From Bacteroidia bacterium (GTDB lineage Bacteria > Bacteroidota > Bacteroidia > J057): 64,000 bases of DNA. Below are positions 62,185-64,000 of the stretch, in pieces (the stretch's first letter is position 1; every line of letters begins with the position of its first letter). The stretch spans positions 248,001-312,000 of the forward strand of contig JAUIKF010000002.1 of assembly GCA_030430575.1 (NCBI GenBank). The letters run 5' to 3'. A model generated the notes under the pieces. The model saw only the letters and a list, made by a program, of their open reading frames with translations. It was not told the DNA's origin and searched no databases. The position numbers were made by a program, and so were the translations under genes.

Positions 62185-62512
62185 TGACTGAGGGGCGGAT
62201 TACGCAAAGATCCAACACACAATCCGGAAATCCGCCCCAGCTTTCAGCTTTATTTTGATTAGTTGCTGAGGCAAGGGTAGAGGGTCGGATTACGCAAAGA
62301 TCCAACACACAATCCGGAAATCCGCCCCAGCTTTCAGCTTTATTTTGATTAGTTGCTGAGGCAAGGGTAGAGGGCGGATTACACAAAGAGCCAACACACA
62401 ATCCGGAAATCCGCCCTAGCTTCCTGTGGAGTTCAAAGAAGCGTGTACTGAGGTTGAATTTGTACTTGAGTTTGAGGTTGTACTTTTTTTCTAATCCTCG
62501 ACTAAATTAAAC
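62185..62512. repeat. Right REP array beside the RAYT gene
   Basis: Three REP units lie at 62192-62239, 62282-62329 and 62372-62418 with a 90-base period; the spacers (GCTTTCAGCTTTATTTTGAT and on) are almost identical to the one between the first two left-hand units. A family B hexamer stretch (62446-62490) and a half-site TAATCCTCGAC (62493), identical to the end of the left variant, close the region. No gene lies here. Confidence 0.88.
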
Positions 62513-63190
62513 TCACTTTTCAAGCAAACGGAACGTAAGGTATTCCAGCATTTTCTCCACTTCATCAAAATTGTCTTGTTCTACCTTGACATCTGTCAGC
62601 CTAGGCAAATGTTGGGCAAAGTAGATGTGGTTATTAGCCATTTCAAAGAGATTGCTAGCCAGGGCGCGAGGGTAGGGAAAGGTAGGATTTACCTCCTTAA
62701 TGACCGCTGCTACTTTCTCTGATAAATGCTTATAATTCAGGAAAAATCCTTCTTGATTTTCTTTATCCACCTGCTTGATGTGGTAGGCTTTGGTTCCTTC
62801 TGTGATGATGATTCGATGAAGGATGCTTTCATTTACATATTCTATGGCAGGATTCTCTTTGGAGGCTTTTACAAAAGTCTGAATAATAATTTTGAGGCGC
62901 TTGGATGGGTCCTCAATGTTCATCGTATGGATATCGATTAAGTAACTCACCCACTCCCAATACCACGATACCAAGTACAAAAGCAACATATGTTTATTCT
63001 CAAAGTATCGATATACGGACGCTTCGGTAGATTCCATGCGCGCTGCCAATCGCTTGAAATTGAATGACTCAAACCCAATTTCATCAATTAACAAGATCGC
63101 GTGCTTGATAATCTTTTTCCCGAGCGAGGTTTCTTGGGGATCTCTTTGGTAAAGCCCTTGATTTAAGGATATTTTGATGCTTATTGCCAT
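62513..63190 (-). CDS. TetR/AcrR-family transcriptional regulator
   Basis: This 225-residue regulator has an N-terminal helix-turn-helix (FKRLAARMESTEASVYRYFE, then NKHMLLLYL, residues about 42-70) and a helical ligand-binding domain. TetR proteins usually repress a neighbouring or their own promoter, and the 416-base gap upstream is a likely operator site. The partner gene is unknown: the only other gene in view on that side is an aminotransferase on the same strand. The ATG at 63190 is followed by MAISIKISLNQGLYQRD, a non-conserved tail before the HTH. Confidence 0.88.
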   Translation of the reverse strand: MAISIKISLNQGLYQRDPQETSLGKKIIKHAILLIDEIGFESFNFKRLAARMESTEASVYRYFENKHMLLLYLVSWYWEWVSYLIDIHTMNIEDPSKRLKIIIQTFVKASKENPAIEYVNESILHRIIITEGTKAYHIKQVDKENQEGFFLNYKHLSEKVAAVIKEVNPTFPYPRALASNLFEMANNHIYFAQHLPRLTDVKVEQDNFDEVEKMLEYLTFRLLEK

Positions 63191-63372
63191 AACAAATACA
63201 CTTTTCCAACACGAAGATAAAAATGATGGCGCAATTATCGTTTGCCAATAATGATAGTAATGCTATTGTTGATAAAAGTTCAATCTATTTGTATTAACAG
63301 TAAAACTATCCTTTTGGTTGACTGAAAAAATGAACCCAAGGAATCAAGCTTTATCATGGCTTTATGGAGGGC
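63191..63372. promoter_or_regulatory. Upstream region of the TetR-family gene
   Basis: This A/T-rich stretch holds ATTATCGTTTGCCAATAAT (63234-63252), a near-palindromic sequence (ATTAT at one end, AATAAT at the other) that could be an operator of the regulator. I see no gene. The remaining part of the 416-base gap (63373-63606) contains a gene fragment and a REP. Confidence 0.35.
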
Positions 63373-63537
63373 CTAAAATCCCATAGGCTCCAGCCTGAAG
63401 ATATAGCGATAGGATTTGGCGGGAACGGGAAAGTCTTTCCAATCAGAATCGTCATACGTTTCTTTGAAAAAATCCAAGGGGCGATCTTTGGGGCTTCTCA
63501 CCTAATGAAACTTCCACTGACCATTGAGCGACTGAAA
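63373..63537 (-). pseudogene. Fragment of a GH2 beta-galactosidase gene
   Basis: Read on the minus strand, 63537 to 63373 encodes FQSLNGQWKFH, a TAG stop, then VRSPKDRPLDFFKETYDDSD and WKDFPVPAKS before diverging to a second stop. This follows the N-terminal domain of LacZ-type glycoside hydrolase family 2 enzymes (LNG-W-F, then P-DRP-DF, then D-S-W-VP). The internal TAG sits where such proteins have Trp or a similar residue. The fragment is only about 55 codons long with no start and no remaining catalytic part. A REP abuts its upstream end. Confidence 0.65.
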
Positions 63538-63540
63538 CCA

Positions 63541-63586
63541 GGGCGGATTACGCAAGAAGCCAACGCACGATCCGGAAATCCGCCCC
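63541..63586. repeat. Solitary REP unit
   Basis: GGGCGGATTACGCAAGAAGC and on to TCCGGAAATCCGCCCC is the same element as in the RAYT array 1.1 kb away. It lies alone, next to the beta-galactosidase fragment and 20 bases from the aminotransferase stop. Confidence 0.88.
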
Positions 63587-63606
63587 AGCAGTCTTTAAAC
63601 TTTGCT

Positions 63607-64000
63607 TCAAATCCTCATCATATCTTCCCCCAAAATTTGGTCCAAATACTCTATCAAGAAATCCGCATTTCGCTTGTCAAAGCACATGGGAGGCTTGATT
63701 TTCAGGACATTGTGAAATGGCCCATCAGTGCTCATGAGAATGCCACATTCGCGCATGCGATTGGCGAGATAGGCGGTTTGTGGGGCTGCAGGCGCTAGCG
63801 TTTCATGATTTTGCACCAATTCTATTCCCAAGAATAGTCCGTGTCCTCTTACATCCCCAATGATGGGATGGCGTTGCTGAAGAGCCAAAAGGCCCTCCGT
63901 GAGGTAACCGCCCATGGCCTTGGCATGGGCTTGCAGGCCTTCATCTTTGATGATACCCAGGACCTCTCGGCCGATGGCACACGAGACGGGATTTCCGCCA
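63607..64000 (-). CDS. Class III aminotransferase, 5' part beyond the window
   Basis: The C-terminal 130 residues of a PLP-dependent class III aminotransferase (ornithine/acetylornithine, alanine-glyoxylate AGXT2-like or phospholyase group) are present. The visible chain starts [20 protein letters not shown], the segment just after the PLP lysine region. It continues [20 protein letters not shown] and ends [17 protein letters not shown]. The PLP lysine and the N-terminal half lie outside the window, so the substrate class cannot be fixed. Confidence 0.88.
   Translation of the reverse strand, partial: GGNPVSCAIGREVLGIIKDEGLQAHAKAMGGYLTEGLLALQQRHPIIGDVRGHGLFLGIELVQNHETLAPAAPQTAYLANRMRECGILMSTDGPFHNVLKIKPPMCFDKRNADFLIEYLDQILGEDMMRI

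Noticed and set aside
62123-62401. Minus-strand open frame with two near-identical halves.
   Set aside because: It is the translation of two tandem REP units.
61314-62418. The 90-base periodic repeats look at first like a CRISPR array.
   Set aside because: The spacers are almost identical to each other, the repeats are REP palindromes, the array holds a RAYT gene and no cas gene is near.
63364-63798. Plus-strand open frame of 144 codons.
   Set aside because: It crosses a REP and lies opposite the aminotransferase gene, whose family is clear; the part before the REP is better explained by the GH2 fragment on the other strand.
1-64000. tRNA or rRNA genes in the longer gaps.
   Set aside because: No cloverleaf arms with a GGTTCGA-type T loop or conserved rRNA stretches stood out by eye in any gap; a tRNAscan run would settle it.

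Overview
The window is chromosomal DNA from a gliding or T9SS-bearing member of the Bacteroidota, probably of the Saprospiria/Lewinella type (inference). Evidence: GldF and GldG, three cargo proteins with a type A T9SS C-terminal domain (17398, 37748, 44004), one with a type B (CHU_C) domain (58991), an FtsX-type permease and nSTAND/WD40, CHAT and caspase proteins of the kind common in that group, and A/T-rich leaders with weak Shine-Dalgarno sites. I saw no rRNA, tRNA, CRISPR array, prophage or integrase.

Layout. 1-10.6 kb: 3' part of a phosphosulfolactate synthase-like gene, an FtsX permease, an MFS carrier, a VOC protein, a sodium symporter with a tiny partner subunit, a TMTC-like glycosyltransferase with TPRs, and a histidine kinase. 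10.7-13 kb: thymidine kinase, then a DM13 lipoprotein paired with an outer-membrane barrel. 13.1-17.2 kb: a run of small minus-strand genes of mostly unknown function (DUF2199, a DinB-like DUF1569 protein, small membrane proteins). 17.4-20 kb: a T9SS cargo protein and a secreted formylglycine-enzyme-like protein. 20-32.5 kb: a conflict-type locus, with a 1272-residue caspase/alpha-beta-hydrolase fusion divergent from CHAT protease, nSTAND-WD40 NTPase, secreted PKD/barrel protein and lipoprotein genes, closed by a clear terminator. 32.6-40 kb: cyclophilin lipoprotein, recA, an A/T-rich island (T9SS cargo plus exported TPR-CHAT protein), glyA. 40-57 kb: housekeeping and surface genes (tatC, rpiB, a uracil-DNA-glycosylase-like gene, quinone-reductase-like MDR, a second TMTC-like protein, a polytopic membrane protein, aspS, HAD, gldG/gldF). 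57.5-64 kb: a GT-C type membrane protein coupled to a T9SS type B adhesin, a REP-associated tyrosine transposase inside a tandem REP array, a TetR regulator, a beta-galactosidase gene fragment, and the 3' end of a class III aminotransferase.

The most unusual layer is between the genes. Many intergenic gaps are built from a handful of repeated 'phrases' that recur at unrelated loci, often as inverted pairs with one arm at the upstream stop codon and the other just before the next start codon. One family even supplies the TGA stop codon of several genes. Another palindrome sits in frame inside a transporter gene. The strongest candidates for a system worth study are the caspase-hydrolase/CHAT/STAND locus, the exported CHAT plus T9SS-cargo island next to recA, and the RAYT/REP array together with the wider palindrome families.
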